From an uncultured Jannaschia sp. (GTDB lineage Bacteria > Pseudomonadota > Alphaproteobacteria > Rhodobacterales > Rhodobacteraceae): DNA of 64,000 nt. The stretch lies in the NCBI RefSeq assembly GCF_947503795.1, contig NZ_CANNEZ010000001.1, forward strand, positions 2,161,001 to 2,225,000, read 5' to 3'. The position numbers were made by a program, and so were the translations under genes. This document shows, one piece after another, positions 27,501-37,623 of the stretch. Each line of letters begins with the position of its first letter. Position 1 is the first letter of the stretch. The notes under the pieces are model-generated. The model was not told the origin of the DNA. It ran no database searches and saw nothing but the letters and a program-made list of their open reading frames with translations.

Positions 27501-28984
27501 GCGACCTGACCGACCTCACGATCGCCGGCGCCCGCGACGCGCTGCGCGCCGGCGAGACGACCGCCGTCGCCCTGACCGAAGCGCATCTGGAGGCCGTGGC
27601 CGCCTCGGGCACGCTCAACGCCTTCGTGCATCACACGCCCGAGATCGCCCGCGCCCAGGCCGAGGCCGCCGATACCCGCATCGCGCGGGGCGACGCGCCC
27701 GACATGTGCGGCATCCCCATCGGGGTGAAGGACCTCTTCTGTACCAAGGGCGTGGCCTCGCAGGCCGGGTCTGCGATCCTCGATGGCTTCAAGCCGGAAT
27801 ACGAAAGCACGATTACCGACCAGCTCTTCCGCGACGGCGCGGTGATGCTGGGCAAACTCAACATGGACGAGTTCGCGATGGGCTCGTCGAACGAGACCTC
27901 GACCTATGGCGACGTGGTCAACCCGTGGCGCGCGGGCAATTCCGACGCGGCGCTGACGCCCGGCGGCTCGTCCGGCGGGTCGGCGGCGGCGGTGGCGGCA
28001 CGGCTCTGCCTCGGCGCGCTGGGCACCGATACCGGCGGCTCGATCCGCCAGCCCGCGGCCTTCACCGGCATCACCGGCATCAAGCCGACCTATGGGCGCT
28101 GTTCGCGCTGGGGCATCGTGGCCTTCGCCTCGTCGCTCGACCAGGCGGGACCGATGACGCGCTCGGTGCGCGACGCCGCGATCTTCCTGCGGGCCATGTC
28201 CGGGCACGACCCGAAGGATTCGACCTCGGCCGATCTGGCGGTGCCGGATTTCGAGGCGATGCTGACCGGCGACATCAAGGGTCAGACCATCGGCATTCCG
28301 CGCGAATACCGCATGGAGGGCATGCCCGAGGAGATCGAGACGCTCTGGTCGCAGGGCACCGAGATGCTGCGCGACGCGGGCGCCGAGATCCGCGACATCA
28401 GTCTGCCGCATACGAAATACGCCCTGCCCGCCTATTACGTGATCGCGCCCGCCGAGGCGTCGTCGAACCTCGCGCGCTATGACGGGGTGCGCTTCGGGCA
28501 CCGCGCCGCGCTGGGCCAAGGCGATGGCATCACCGAGATGTACGAGAAAACCCGCGCCGAAGGCTTCGGCGACGAGGTGCAGCGGCGCGTGATGATCGGG
28601 ACATACGTTCTGTCGGCGGGGTTCTACGACGCCTACTACAACCGCGCGCGCCGCGTGCGGACGCTGATCAAGAAGGATTTCGAGGACGCGTTCGCGGCCG
28701 GCGTCGACGCGATCCTGACGCCTGCGACGCCGTCCTCGGCCTTCGAGCTGGGCGCGATGGCCGATGCCGACCCGATCCAGATGTATCTCAACGACATCTT
28801 CACGGTGACGGTGAACCTCGCCGGGCTGCCGGGCGTCGCGGTGCCCGCGGGGCTCGACCGGCGCGGCCTGCCAATGGGCCTGCAGCTGATCGGCAAGCCT
28901 TGGGACGAGGGCGGATTACTGAATGTTGCAAGCGTGATCGAGGCGCGGGCGGGCTTCGTGGCGCGTCCCGACAAGTGGTGGTAG
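27497..28984 (+). CDS. gatA: Asp-tRNA(Asn)/Glu-tRNA(Gln) amidotransferase subunit A
   Basis: 495 residues, amidase-signature family. The catalytic triad is Lys in [10 protein letters not shown], the cis-Ser in [11 protein letters not shown] and the nucleophile Ser in [21 protein letters not shown]-type residues near FYDAYYNRA are GatA-specific. It releases ammonia from glutamine for use by GatB. It is translationally coupled to gatC (ATGA overlap). Confidence 0.98.
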   Translation: MSDLTDLTIAGARDALRAGETTAVALTEAHLEAVAASGTLNAFVHHTPEIARAQAEAADTRIARGDAPDMCGIPIGVKDLFCTKGVASQAGSAILDGFKPEYESTITDQLFRDGAVMLGKLNMDEFAMGSSNETSTYGDVVNPWRAGNSDAALTPGGSSGGSAAAVAARLCLGALGTDTGGSIRQPAAFTGITGIKPTYGRCSRWGIVAFASSLDQAGPMTRSVRDAAIFLRAMSGHDPKDSTSADLAVPDFEAMLTGDIKGQTIGIPREYRMEGMPEEIETLWSQGTEMLRDAGAEIRDISLPHTKYALPAYYVIAPAEASSNLARYDGVRFGHRAALGQGDGITEMYEKTRAEGFGDEVQRRVMIGTYVLSAGFYDAYYNRARRVRTLIKKDFEDAFAAGVDAILTPATPSSAFELGAMADADPIQMYLNDIFTVTVNLAGLPGVAVPAGLDRRGLPMGLQLIGKPWDEGGLLNVASVIEARAGFVARPDKWW

Positions 28985-29012
28985 TCTCGCGCCAAGAGCA
29001 GACGAGGCAGAC

Positions 29013-29789
29013 ATGCGTGTTCACTTCACTATTGCGGCCCTCGGGGCCGTCCTGATCCTTTCCGCCTGCGAGCCGCCGGTCCCCGAGAGCGGGGTGGGCG
29101 GCGCGGCCTTCGAGACGCCCGAGCAATACGCCGCCCGCCGCGAGGCGCAGCTGCGCGGCACGCCTGCGCCCATCACCCCGCAGGCCACCGTGCGCCCGCC
29201 CGACACGCCGGTCCCGGTGCTCGGGCCTCAGGCGACGACCCTGCCCGCCCCCGCGCCCGGCACGACCTCGGAGGCGGCACAGATCGCCAGCCAGACGCGC
29301 GCCGTCCTCGGGGCACCGCCCGCGGCGTCGGCCGCCCCCGCCCCCCTGCCCGGTCCGGCAACGGCCGCGGTGAACCCCGGCGAGCTCGACCGCGACAATC
29401 CCAATATCAGCCGCGAGCAGGACTTCGCCGCCGTCTCGGCCGAGCGGAGCATCGAGGACGATGCAGCCCGCGTGCGCGCCGCGCGCCAGCAATACCAGCT
29501 CGTCCAGCCGACCGAGCTTCAGCGCCCCAATGACAGCGCGCCCAACATCATCGCTTACGCGCTCAACGATGCGCAGGCCGTGGGCACAAAGGCCTTCCGC
29601 CGCAATCCGCTGAGCTCGAACCGCCGCTCCGAGCAGCGCTGCGCGGGCTACCGGACGGCGGATGTCGCGCAGGAGGAGTTCCTCGCGGCGGGCGGGCCGC
29701 AATCGGACCGCCTGAACCTCGATCCCGATGGTGACGGCAACGCCTGCAGCTGGAACCCGGCGACCTTCCGCGCGCTCGTCCGGCAATAG
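29013..29789 (+). CDS. Lipoprotein with C-terminal Excalibur-like calcium-binding motif
   Basis: 258 residues. A signal peptide ends in the lipobox LSAC (Cys near residue 19), so the protein is lipid-anchored. The middle is Pro/Ala-rich and disordered (about 40-150). The last 50 residues contain CAGY...LNLDPDGDGNACSWNP, the DxDxDGxxC arrangement of the Excalibur domain, with paired Cys. Probably an outer-membrane or periplasmic calcium-binding surface protein. It ends 4 bp before the amidase gene, suggesting a shared transcript. Confidence 0.82.
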   Translation: MRVHFTIAALGAVLILSACEPPVPESGVGGAAFETPEQYAARREAQLRGTPAPITPQATVRPPDTPVPVLGPQATTLPAPAPGTTSEAAQIASQTRAVLGAPPAASAAPAPLPGPATAAVNPGELDRDNPNISREQDFAAVSAERSIEDDAARVRAARQQYQLVQPTELQRPNDSAPNIIAYALNDAQAVGTKAFRRNPLSSNRRSEQRCAGYRTADVAQEEFLAAGGPQSDRLNLDPDGDGNACSWNPATFRALVRQ

Positions 29790-29793
29790 GCGC

Positions 29794-30489
29794 ATGGCGG
29801 TCGTCGACCGGCCCAGCCCCAATCACGGACCGCGCCGCGACGGGCGGACGCGGCCCGACCTGGTGATGATCCATTACACCGCGATGCAGGGCGGGCCCGA
29901 GCCGGCGCTGACGCGGCTCTGCCTGCCCGAGGCCGAGGTGTCGGCGCATTACCTGATCGGCGAATGCGGCACGGTGTTCCGCCTCGTCGACGAGATGGCG
30001 CGCGCCTGGCATGCCGGGGCCGGGTGCTGGGGCGCGTCGTCGGACCTCAATTCGCGCAGCGTGGGGATCGAGCTGTCGAATGACGGCTTCTCGCCCTTCC
30101 CGGCGGCGCAGATGGACGCGCTGGAGGACCTCGTGGGCGATATATGCCGGCGCCACGGGATCGGCCCGGCGGGCGTGATCGGCCATTCGGACGCGGCGCC
30201 GGGGCGCAAGATCGATCCGGGCCGGCGCTTCGACTGGCGGCGGCTGGCGCGGCGGGGACTGGCCGTCTGGCCGGACGCGGAACCGGGCGACGCGCCGGAT
30301 GCGGCGGCGTTCCGGGCGCTGGCGCGACGGGCGGGCTATACCGCGGACGTGGATGACGGGACGCTTCTGAATGCGGTGCGGCTGCGGTTCCGGCCCTGGG
30401 CAACGGGGCCGCTGGACCGGACGGATATGGGGCTGATCGCGGACCTCGCGGCGCGCTTCCCCGTTGACGCAGGCGAGGCCGCCGTCTAG
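29794..30489 (+). CDS. N-acetylmuramoyl-L-alanine amidase (amidase_2 family)
   Basis: 231 residues. Zinc-binding fold of the AmpD/PGRP type: first His in MIHYTAM (H27), later VIGHSDAAPGRKIDPG supplies the second His and Asp/Lys region, and NSRSVGIELSN is conserved. No signal peptide is seen, so it is probably cytoplasmic and acts in muropeptide recycling as AmpD does. A C-terminal peptidoglycan-binding-like extension (about 165-225) resembles the helical tail of AmiD-type enzymes. It starts 4 bp after the lipoprotein gene, and rnpB begins just after its stop. Confidence 0.88.
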   Translation: MAVVDRPSPNHGPRRDGRTRPDLVMIHYTAMQGGPEPALTRLCLPEAEVSAHYLIGECGTVFRLVDEMARAWHAGAGCWGASSDLNSRSVGIELSNDGFSPFPAAQMDALEDLVGDICRRHGIGPAGVIGHSDAAPGRKIDPGRRFDWRRLARRGLAVWPDAEPGDAPDAAAFRALARRAGYTADVDDGTLLNAVRLRFRPWATGPLDRTDMGLIADLAARFPVDAGEAAV

Positions 30490-30500
30490 CCGCGACGGCG

Positions 30501-30856
30501 CGGGGGGCCGGGCGGCCGCGGGCAGCGATGCCCGAGGAAAGTCCGGACTCCACGAAGCGACGGTGCCGGGTAACGCCCGGACGGCGAGAGCCGATGGACA
30601 GCGCCACAGAGAACAGACAGCCCCGCATGCGGGGCAATGGTGAAACGGTGCGGTAAGGCGCACCGGGGGGGCGGCGACGTCCCCCGCATGGCAAGCCCCA
30701 CCGGGAGCAATGCCGAATAGGGATCGCGCATGGGGCCGCTTCGCCTCGCGGTCCGGGTTGGCAGCTTCAGGCCCGCGGCGACGCGGCGCCGAGATGAATG
30801 GTCGCCGATGGCGGGGGTGACCCCGCCGGAACAGAATCCGGCTTACAGGCCCCCCG
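30501..30856 (+). ncRNA. rnpB: RNase P RNA, bacterial type A
   Basis: The 5' and 3' ends form a 9-bp P1 (CGGGGGGCC at 30501-30509 with GGCCCCCCG at 30848-30856). Conserved blocks are GAGGAAAGTCCGGACTCC, the ACAGAGAACAGACAG segment, GGTGAAACGGTGCGGTAAG with CACCGGG, and the 3' ACAGAATCCGGCTTACAG. It is the catalytic RNA that matures tRNA 5' ends. It starts 11 bp after the amidase stop; no T-run terminator follows. Confidence 0.97.
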
Positions 30857-31033
30857 CAGCCTTTCCGATTCGCGCCCGCGCGGCGCCCCGGCGCCCGCCC
30901 CGACGACGGCGCGACCGGCGGCATCCGGCCGCGCGGAATCCCGCGCATTCGCGAATCCGCTTGCCCGTTGAACAATTTCGGCCGCAGGATCGTTGGCATC
31001 CGACTCGACGCGAACAGAAAGGTGGCCCCGGAC

Positions 31034-31408
31034 ATGCGTGCCGCCGCCGAATCCCCGACCACGACCCTCGCGCCCGCGCCCCGGGCGTTCGACGACCTCC
31101 TGACAGACGCGTGTGCGGGGACGGCAGTGGTCCATCGCGACGGGCGCATCCTCGCGACCAACGAGGCGCTGCTGGAGGGGCTGGGCTTCGCGCCCGAGGA
31201 CGATCTGACCGGCCTGCCCTTCGCCAGTCTCTGGCACCATGGCGAGCGGCCCTCGGTCGCCGCCGCGATGCGCCGCGCGCGGGCCGGGGCCGAGGAGGAG
31301 CTGTCGCTGAACCTCGCCTATCTGCAGGGCGAGACGCGGGGCTGCGTCGTTACGCTGCGCCCGGTCGAGACGGCACCCGTCCTTCTGGTGCAGATGGAGT
31401 GCGACTGA
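31034..31408 (+). CDS. Small single PAS-domain protein
   Basis: 124 residues. A PAS fold spans about residues 20-120: FDDLLTDACAGTAVVHRDGRILATNEALLEGLGF, then DLTGLPFASLWH, with strands at the end. No output domain is present. The ATG at 31034 is preferred (AAAGGTGG upstream); a TTG at 30968 would add 22 atypical residues overlapping the AT-rich leader. Likely a stand-alone sensory or protein-interaction module; ligand unknown. Confidence 0.72.
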   Translation: MRAAAESPTTTLAPAPRAFDDLLTDACAGTAVVHRDGRILATNEALLEGLGFAPEDDLTGLPFASLWHHGERPSVAAAMRRARAGAEEELSLNLAYLQGETRGCVVTLRPVETAPVLLVQMECD

Positions 31409-31527
31409 GCCATCCGGCGCAACGCCGCGCGCACCCTTGACAGTCGGGGTGCGGCGGATAGAAGGCAGCTTCCGGATTCAAGGGCGACGCGCGCGTGTCG
31501 CGGCCCGACCGACGCAGGAGACACCCG

Positions 31528-31695
31528 ATGGCGAAGCCCACCACGATCAAGATCCGGCTGAATTCCTCTGCCGGCACCGGCCACTTCTACGTGACCAAGA
31601 AGAATGCCCGCACCATGACCGAGAAGATGGTCGTGCGGAAGTTCGACCCCGTCGCGCGCAAGCACGTCGAGTACAAGGAAGGCAAGATCAAGTAA
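31528..31695 (+). CDS. rpmG: 50S ribosomal protein L33
   Basis: 55 residues, [30 protein letters not shown] type L33 without the zinc-binding Cys pairs (the C-minus form), with a GGAG ribosome site at the normal distance. It is monocistronic with a strong terminator 66 bp after the stop. Confidence 0.98.
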   Translation: MAKPTTIKIRLNSSAGTGHFYVTKKNARTMTEKMVVRKFDPVARKHVEYKEGKIK

Positions 31696-31761
31696 GGAAT
31701 CGCCTATTCGGGCGTCACTTACAGAAAGGTTAACGCGACCTTAACCGATCCCGATCTAGAG

Positions 31762-31800
31762 GGGCCATGCAGACAATCCGTCTGCGTGGCCCTTTTCGTT
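31762..31800 (+). terminator. Intrinsic terminator after rpmG
   Basis: A 13-bp stem (GGGCCATGCAGAC / GTCTGCGTGGCCC, one T-G wobble) with loop AATCC is followed by TTTTCGTTTT. Confidence 0.93.
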
Positions 31801-31819
31801 TTCAGATCGGAGATTATCC

Positions 31820-32314
31820 ATGACCTACACCCTGCGTCCTGCGCGGCCCACGGACCGGCCCGTCGTCGACAACCTGCTGGGGGCGGTCTATCCGCGCCTG
31901 CTGCTCGACGATTACGACGACGTCGCGGTCGACGCGATCCTGCCCCTCATCGCCAAGGCCAATCCCGACCTTCTCGACAGCGGCAGCTATTACATGCTGT
32001 TCGAGCACGGTGACCTCGTCGCCGTCGGCGGTTGGACCGAAACGGCCCCGGGCGATGACATTCCCGAGGGCACGGCCCATGTCCGGCATTTCGCGACCCA
32101 TCCCGATCGGCTGAAGCGGGGCCATGCCGGTCGGCTGATGGACCATGTGCGCACCAAGGCGCGCGCGCGGGGAATCAAGCGGCTGGAATGCCTGTCGTCG
32201 CTGAACGCGCGGCCGTTCTATTCCAAGCTGGGGTTCCGGGATCACGGGGTGGACGAGGCGCCGATTGCGCCCGGCATCACCTTCCCGGTCGTGCGGATGG
32301 CCGCGCAGCCCTGA
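31820..32314 (+). CDS. GNAT family N-acetyltransferase
   Basis: 164 residues. GNAT fold with motif A HFATHPDRLKRGHAGRLMDH (acetyl-CoA pyrophosphate loop) and a typical NARPFYSKLGFRDHGV end. It is a single gene directly after the rpmG terminator. Substrate not readable; no toxin-antitoxin partner is visible. Confidence 0.88.
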   Translation: MTYTLRPARPTDRPVVDNLLGAVYPRLLLDDYDDVAVDAILPLIAKANPDLLDSGSYYMLFEHGDLVAVGGWTETAPGDDIPEGTAHVRHFATHPDRLKRGHAGRLMDHVRTKARARGIKRLECLSSLNARPFYSKLGFRDHGVDEAPIAPGITFPVVRMAAQP

Positions 32315-32347
32315 CGTCGCGGCGGCCGGGGGCGCGCGCCCCCGCCG

Positions 32348-33511
32348 TCATGCCAGAAGACCCGGATCGCGCCCCATCTCGAGCCCCGGAAAGACGAGGC
32401 TCGAGAGCGTCGCGCGATCCGTCCCGAAGAGACCGTGCAGCGCCCAAGCGGCGTAGGCGCGGACGTCGCGCGTCGGCATGAGGTCGCGGCGATCGAGGAG
32501 CTGCGCCTCGGCCAGGCCGGGCCAGTCGCCCCAGACCTGGCCGCCCATCAGCGCGCCGCCAGCCAGGATCATCGTGCCGCCGGTCCCGTGATCGGTGCCG
32601 CGCGTGCCGTTCTCGGCCGCTGTGCGCCCGAACTCGGTCATGCAGAGCACGACCGTCCGGTCCCACTCGGGCCCAAGATCGGCGCGCAGCGTGCCGAGGC
32701 CGCGCCCGAGCAGGCGCAGGCCGCGCGTGATCTCGCGCGTCTGGGCGTTGTGCGTGTCCCAGCCGCTGATCGAGAGGGCGGCGATCCGCGCGTCCTGCCG
32801 AAGCTGGGCTGCCGCGAAGGAAAAGAGCGCGTCGGTCTGCGCCTGCCGCCCGCCGCCGCCGTCGATGGACGAGCCCGAGAGCGAGAGCGCATCCTCGGCC
32901 GCGTTCCGAAAGAGCGGGTCGTCGTGATAGACATGCAGGAGCAGGTCCGCCGTCGCGGGTGCGAGATCGAGCCGCGCATCGGGCGCCCAGCTCGCGTGAT
33001 CTGCCGCGCCCCGGAGGAGCAGCATGTCGGTGCGCCCGACGGCGAAGGCCGTGCGGCCATGGGTGCCGGGCGTGGTTTGCAGCAGGCGGTTGAGCCAACC
33101 GTCGCGGGTCGCCAGCGGCGGCACCTCGCCGGCGGTGCCCGCCTCGAGGATGTCCTGCCCGTCGAAATGGCTGCGCTTGCCGCGATAGGGCGTGCTGACC
33201 GCCTGCGCGAAGCCGAGATCGCCTTCGTCCCACCAGGGCGCGAGATCGGCAAGGCCGGGGTGGAGCGCGTGAAAGCCGTTGAGGTCGAGAGCGCCCGCAT
33301 CCGGGCCGATCGGGAACCCGGGGCGGAGCCGGGCGAGATCCGGGTCGCCATAGGGCTGAAGCGCGTCGAGCCCGTCCATCGCGCCCCGCAGGATGACGAC
33401 GACGAGACGGGCGTCACCGGGCAGGGCCGCAAAGGCCACGGGCGCCATGAAGGGCGACGCGGCGAGCGAGCATCCGATGCCCTGGAGAAACGCGCGGCGG
33501 GTGGGGATCAT
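32348..33511 (-). CDS. DUF1501 family protein, Tat-exported
   Basis: 387 residues. Tat signal TRRAFLQG with a hydrophobic stretch to residue 29. The DUF1501 (sulfatase-like, alkaline-phosphatase superfamily) body includes LVVVILRGAMDGLDALQPYGD, DGQDILEAG, ISGWDTHNAQT and MTEFGRTAAENGTRGTDHGTGG. The ribosome site GGAGGTGA contains the stop of the preceding DUF1800 gene, so the pair is translationally coupled. Function is unknown, probably periplasmic. Confidence 0.9.
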   Translation of the reverse strand: MIPTRRAFLQGIGCSLAASPFMAPVAFAALPGDARLVVVILRGAMDGLDALQPYGDPDLARLRPGFPIGPDAGALDLNGFHALHPGLADLAPWWDEGDLGFAQAVSTPYRGKRSHFDGQDILEAGTAGEVPPLATRDGWLNRLLQTTPGTHGRTAFAVGRTDMLLLRGAADHASWAPDARLDLAPATADLLLHVYHDDPLFRNAAEDALSLSGSSIDGGGGRQAQTDALFSFAAAQLRQDARIAALSISGWDTHNAQTREITRGLRLLGRGLGTLRADLGPEWDRTVVLCMTEFGRTAAENGTRGTDHGTGGTMILAGGALMGGQVWGDWPGLAEAQLLDRRDLMPTRDVRAYAAWALHGLFGTDRATLSSLVFPGLEMGRDPGLLA

Positions 33512-33515
33512 CGGG

Positions 33516-34859
33516 TCACCTCCGGTTGAACGCGGGAGAGGCGAGGACGAGCGAGATGCCCGCCGCCCGCTCCTCGGCGGCGGCGGCGGCAAAGCGCAGG
33601 CGCCCGTCGGCCAGCGGGCCCAGCGCCGTCTCGACGAAGTCGCGCGGGTCGGGCAGGTCGCCCAAGGCCTCGGGGAGTGCGATGGCCCAGCCGAGCCGCG
33701 CGGCCAGAAGCTGCGGCGTGATCCATTCGGGCGCAGCCTCGGGCCAGCCCTGCGGTCCTGGCGGGCGCAGCCAGGTCTGTCCCATCCGCTCCAGCGGCTG
33801 GTTGGCGAGGTTGCGGAGCGCGGGCACATCCGCCTCCATGATCGCGCGACCGCGGCCCAGCGCCCGGAGCCCGGCGGCCAGAAGCTCCATCGGGCGGCGG
33901 ACCTTGGCCAGCGTCGGCTGCCACGCGGCGTCGTGGTCGAGCATCGTGGCATAGACCGCCATCAGGTCGCCGCCGGTCCGCGTCCAGGTGGCAGTCATCC
34001 GGGCCACGAGATCGGGGTCGGGCGTGTCGGCGACGAAGTGCCGCGCGAGCTTGGTCGAGAGGTGCCGCGCGGTGTCGGGATGGACGGCGAGGTCGGCCAG
34101 CACGCGGTCGATATCGCCCCGGTCGGGCTCGGCCCCGCCATAGCTGCGTCCGAGAACGGTCTCGGCGCCCGGTTCGGCCTGGTTGTGGCGGAACTGGGGA
34201 TCGCCTTCGCGCGTGATGCTGAGGCCGGTCAGAAGCTCGGCCAGCTGGCGGACATCGGTCTGTCTATAGGCCGCGCCCGCGCCCAGCGTGTGCAGCTCCA
34301 GCACTTCGCGGGCGAGGTTCTCGTTGATGTTGCCGCCCGAGCGGCGGCCGCGCGGCGAGTTCGGCCCGGTCGAGCCCCAGTTGTCGAGATAGATCACCAT
34401 CGCCGGATGGGTCACGGCGGCGGTCAGAAGGTCGGCGAATGACCCGGCGAGATGGGGACGGATCGCCGCCTCGTGATAGCTGGGCACCGAACGGCGCAGC
34501 AGGCCGCGCCCGCCCGCGACGGCGAAGTGATCGGCCCAGAACCAGGCCAGCCGTTCGCGGAACCCGTCTTCGGTCAGGGCGGCGCGGGCCAGCGCGCGGG
34601 CAAGATCCTCGTGATAGGCGACGACCATGGCGCGCTGGGCGGCGCGGAAGGCGTCGGCCCCGCCGTCGCGGCGCGCGCGGCGCAGGCGAATCCAGTCGAG
34701 TGCCGCGGCGGCCCGCATCTCCCAGGACGGCTGCGGCCAGGCCTTGGCCATGCGGTCGGGCCCGGACAGGCGCAACAGGAGGTCGCCTGCGTCCCGCGGC
34801 GCCGCGATGTCGGGCGCGCGGCCCGTGCCGAAGCGGATGGCGGCAAGTGTCGAAATCAT
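33516..34859 (-). CDS. DUF1800 family protein
   Basis: 447 residues. DUF1800 features: ALDWIRLRRAR, RLAWFWADHFAV, HPAMVIYLDNWGSTG, NINENLAREVLELHTLG and HPDTARHLSTKLARHFV. It is the standard partner of DUF1501 proteins, and the two form a two-gene operon with the DUF1501 start 4 bp after this stop. No clear signal peptide at the start chosen. Role unknown. Confidence 0.9.
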   Translation of the reverse strand: MISTLAAIRFGTGRAPDIAAPRDAGDLLLRLSGPDRMAKAWPQPSWEMRAAAALDWIRLRRARRDGGADAFRAAQRAMVVAYHEDLARALARAALTEDGFRERLAWFWADHFAVAGGRGLLRRSVPSYHEAAIRPHLAGSFADLLTAAVTHPAMVIYLDNWGSTGPNSPRGRRSGGNINENLAREVLELHTLGAGAAYRQTDVRQLAELLTGLSITREGDPQFRHNQAEPGAETVLGRSYGGAEPDRGDIDRVLADLAVHPDTARHLSTKLARHFVADTPDPDLVARMTATWTRTGGDLMAVYATMLDHDAAWQPTLAKVRRPMELLAAGLRALGRGRAIMEADVPALRNLANQPLERMGQTWLRPPGPQGWPEAAPEWITPQLLAARLGWAIALPEALGDLPDPRDFVETALGPLADGRLRFAAAAAEERAAGISLVLASPAFNRR

Positions 34860-34902
34860 CCCCGATAGATAGGCGGCAGAGGCCGCCGATCACAGGGTTC
34901 GT

Positions 34903-36675
34903 TCAATCTGTCGGCATTCGGCGCAGGCCGAGTTCCGCCAGCTGGCCCGGCAGCGGCTCGGACGGGGCGCCCATCATCAGGTCTTCGGCGCGCTGGTTCA
35001 TCGGGAAGAGGATGACCTCGCGGATATTCGCCTCGTCCGCGAGAAGCATGACGATGCGGTCGATCCCGGCCGCACAGCCGCCATGGGGCGGCGCGCCGTA
35101 CTGGAACGCCTTGACCATGCCGCCGAAGCGCTTGCGGACCTCGTCCTCGCCGTAACCGGCCAGCTCGAAGGCCCGGAACATGATCTCGGGGCGGTGGTTC
35201 CGGATCGCGCCCGAGACCAGTTCGTAGCCGTTGCAGGCGAGGTCGTACTGATAGCCGAGAACGTCGAGCGGATCGCCCTCCAGCGCCTCCATCCCGCCCT
35301 GCGGCATGGAGAAGGGATTGTGGCTGAAGTCGATCTTGCCGTCGTCATCGGCCTCGTACATCGGGAAATCGACGATCCACGCGAAGGCGAAGCGGTCCTT
35401 GTCCGTCAGGCCCAGCTCGTCGCCGATTACCGTCCGCGCCCGTCCCGCGACGGCTTCGAAGTCCGAGGGCTTGCCGCCCAGGAAGAAGGCCGCGTCGCCG
35501 ACGCCCAAGCCCAGTTGCTGACGGATCGCCTCCGTGCGCTCGGGTCCGATGTTCTTGGCGAGGGGGCCAGCGGCTTCGAGGCCGTCGCCCTGGTCACGCC
35601 AGAAGATGTACCCCATGCCCGGCAGGCCCTGCTCCTGGGCGAACTTGTTCATCCGGTCGCAGAACTTGCGCGACCCGCCCGTGGGGGCGGGGATGGCGCG
35701 AATCTCGGTGCCGTCCTTCTCGAGGAGCGAGGCGAAGATGGCGAAGCCGGAGCCCGCGAAATGCTCGGACACGACCTGCATCTCGATCGGGTTACGCAGG
35801 TCGGGCTTGTCCGTTCCGTACTTCAGCGCGGCATCGCGGTAGGAGATGAGTGGCCAGTCCGCATCGACCGTGCGCCCGCCGCCGAACTCTTCGAAGAGCC
35901 CCGCGATCACCGGCTGAATCGTATCGAATACATCCTGTTGCGAGACGAAGCTCATCTCCATGTCGAGCTGGTAGAAATCGGTCGGCGAGCGGTCGGCGCG
36001 GGGGTCCTCGTCGCGGAAGCACGGCGCGATCTGATAGTACTTGTCGAACCCCGACACCATCAGGAGCTGCTTGAACTGCTGCGGCGCCTGCGGCAGCGCG
36101 TAGACGCGGCCCGGATGCAGACGCGAGGGGACGATGAAGTCGCGCGCGCCCTCGGGGGACGACGCGGTGATGATCGGGGTCTGGAACTCGTTGAAGCCCT
36201 TCGACCACATCCGCTCACGGATGGAGCGCACGACGTTCGAGCGCAGGATCATGTTCTTCTGCATCTGCTCGCGGCGCAGGTCCAGGAAGCGGTACTTGAG
36301 GCGCGTCTCCTCGGGGTATTCCTGGTCGCCGAACACCATCAGCGGCAGCTCGTCGGCCTTCCCCAGCACCTCGAGGTCGCGGATGAAGACCTCGATCTCG
36401 CCCGTGGGGATCTTGGGGTTCACGAGGCCCGCATCCCGCGCTTTCACGGTGCCATCGATGCGAATGCACCATTCCGAGCGAACCTTCTCGACCTCGGCGA
36501 AGACCGGGCTGTCGGGATCGCACAGAAGCTGCGTCATGCCGTAATGGTCGCGCAGGTCGATGAAAAGCACGCCGCCATGGTCGCGGACACGGTGCACCCA
36601 GCCGGAGAGGCGGACGGTCTCGCCCACGTTGTCGGCGGTGAGACCGGCGCAGGTATGGGTGCGGAAGGCGTGCAT
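34903..36675 (-). CDS. aspS: Aspartyl-tRNA synthetase
   Basis: 590 residues, full-length bacterial AspRS. An N-terminal OB-fold anticodon domain ([12 protein letters not shown]..., [13 protein letters not shown]) leads to the class II core: motif 2 [24 protein letters not shown], the GAD insert (residues 280-420), and motif 3 [13 protein letters not shown]. The ATG at 36675 is chosen over a GTG at 36687 because it fits the family start and has GGAG 6 bases upstream. It attaches Asp to tRNA(Asp). The bacterial-type enzyme may be non-discriminating where GatCAB is present; this cannot be settled here. Confidence 0.97.
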   Translation of the reverse strand: MHAFRTHTCAGLTADNVGETVRLSGWVHRVRDHGGVLFIDLRDHYGMTQLLCDPDSPVFAEVEKVRSEWCIRIDGTVKARDAGLVNPKIPTGEIEVFIRDLEVLGKADELPLMVFGDQEYPEETRLKYRFLDLRREQMQKNMILRSNVVRSIRERMWSKGFNEFQTPIITASSPEGARDFIVPSRLHPGRVYALPQAPQQFKQLLMVSGFDKYYQIAPCFRDEDPRADRSPTDFYQLDMEMSFVSQQDVFDTIQPVIAGLFEEFGGGRTVDADWPLISYRDAALKYGTDKPDLRNPIEMQVVSEHFAGSGFAIFASLLEKDGTEIRAIPAPTGGSRKFCDRMNKFAQEQGLPGMGYIFWRDQGDGLEAAGPLAKNIGPERTEAIRQQLGLGVGDAAFFLGGKPSDFEAVAGRARTVIGDELGLTDKDRFAFAWIVDFPMYEADDDGKIDFSHNPFSMPQGGMEALEGDPLDVLGYQYDLACNGYELVSGAIRNHRPEIMFRAFELAGYGEDEVRKRFGGMVKAFQYGAPPHGGCAAGIDRIVMLLADEANIREVILFPMNQRAEDLMMGAPSEPLPGQLAELGLRRMPTD

Positions 36676-36762
36676 CGGAGGCTCCACGGGGGGTTTGGGA
36701 CGTTCGGGCCTATCGACACGCGCGGGCCCGAGGTGTCAACACCGCCGGGTCCCGCCGGAGCG

Positions 36763-37455
36763 TCACTGTGCGGCGAGCTTGCGCCCCGAGGCACGTCCCA
36801 TCACCAGAAGGCGCGGGCGCAGCGTCTCGACGATGAGGACGCTGGGCTGGAAGGGCCGCTCCGCGGCGGCGGCGCCGGGGAAACCGATGATGTCGAGACC
36901 GGCCTCGATCGCGGCCTCGGCACTCTCGGGGGTGTCCTCGATGGCGAGCGCGTGATCCGCGTCGACCCCCAGGTCGCCCAGCGCGCGGCGGTAGATGTCG
37001 GGGGAGGGCTTGGGGTGCTCGACCATGCTGCGGTCGCCGATCCAGTCGAAATCGCCGGCGCGCACCTCGGGGGCGAGCGCTCGGAGGATGGCGTCCACCT
37101 GCCGCCGGTCCGTCGTCGTGGCGAGGCCGACGGCAATGGATTCGGAGCGGCAATGGGCGATCATCTCGACCACGCCGTCGCGCGGCGCGAGGCCCTCGCT
37201 GGCGATGAGAGCCTCGAAATGGCGGATCTTGGCGTCATGCAGGGTGGCGGCGTCGACCGGGTCCCCGGCGTCGCGGGCATAGGTTTCGATACGGGCCCGC
37301 CCGCCGGGACGCAGCAGAAGCTTGCGGTAGCTGTCGCGATCCCAGACCCAGTCGAGGTCGGCGTCGGCGAATGCACGGTTGTAGGCGCGGCGCTGGAGCT
37401 CCGTGGTCTCGGCGAGGGTTCCGATCGCGCCGAAGAGCAGGGCTGAAACAGACAT
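36763..37455 (-). CDS. HAD-fold (CbbY/beta-PGM-like) protein lacking the catalytic aspartates
   Basis: 230 residues with the cap layout of the CbbY/phosphoglucomutase subfamily: cap region from about residue 20 to 85 (ETTELQRRAYNRAFADADLDW), motif II T in VGLATTTDRRQV, motif III Lys in HPKPSPDIYRRAL, and motif IV ED in LAIEDTPESAEAA. Motif I, normally DxDGT, reads GAIGT at residues 9-13, so both the nucleophile and the acid/base Asp are missing. The gene therefore probably does not act as a classical HAD phosphatase. It lies alone between aspS and divergent carB. Confidence 0.82.
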   Translation of the reverse strand: MSVSALLFGAIGTLAETTELQRRAYNRAFADADLDWVWDRDSYRKLLLRPGGRARIETYARDAGDPVDAATLHDAKIRHFEALIASEGLAPRDGVVEMIAHCRSESIAVGLATTTDRRQVDAILRALAPEVRAGDFDWIGDRSMVEHPKPSPDIYRRALGDLGVDADHALAIEDTPESAEAAIEAGLDIIGFPGAAAAERPFQPSVLIVETLRPRLLVMGRASGRKLAAQ

Positions 37456-37623
37456 GTTTCTCTCGTCGTCTTTGGGGTGGTCGCCCGTCGCAAGAACCGG
37501 TGACGGGGCGTTCGGTTCCATCCGCAGCCCGAAATAGGCGGCGGATGGCCTGTCGCGATGGCTTGCACCCCCGCCCCCGCCCCCCTAGACCACGGCCAAT
37601 TTGCCAGCACTCGGGGGGAACCC

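Noticed and set aside
30730..31440. Open frame overlapping rnpB
   Set aside because: It runs through the 3' half of RNase P RNA and the PAS gene in another frame and has Arg/Pro-rich composition.
36676..36687. GTG at 36687 as the start of aspS
   Set aside because: It adds only VEPP, and the ATG at 36675 matches the family start and has a better-placed GGAG.
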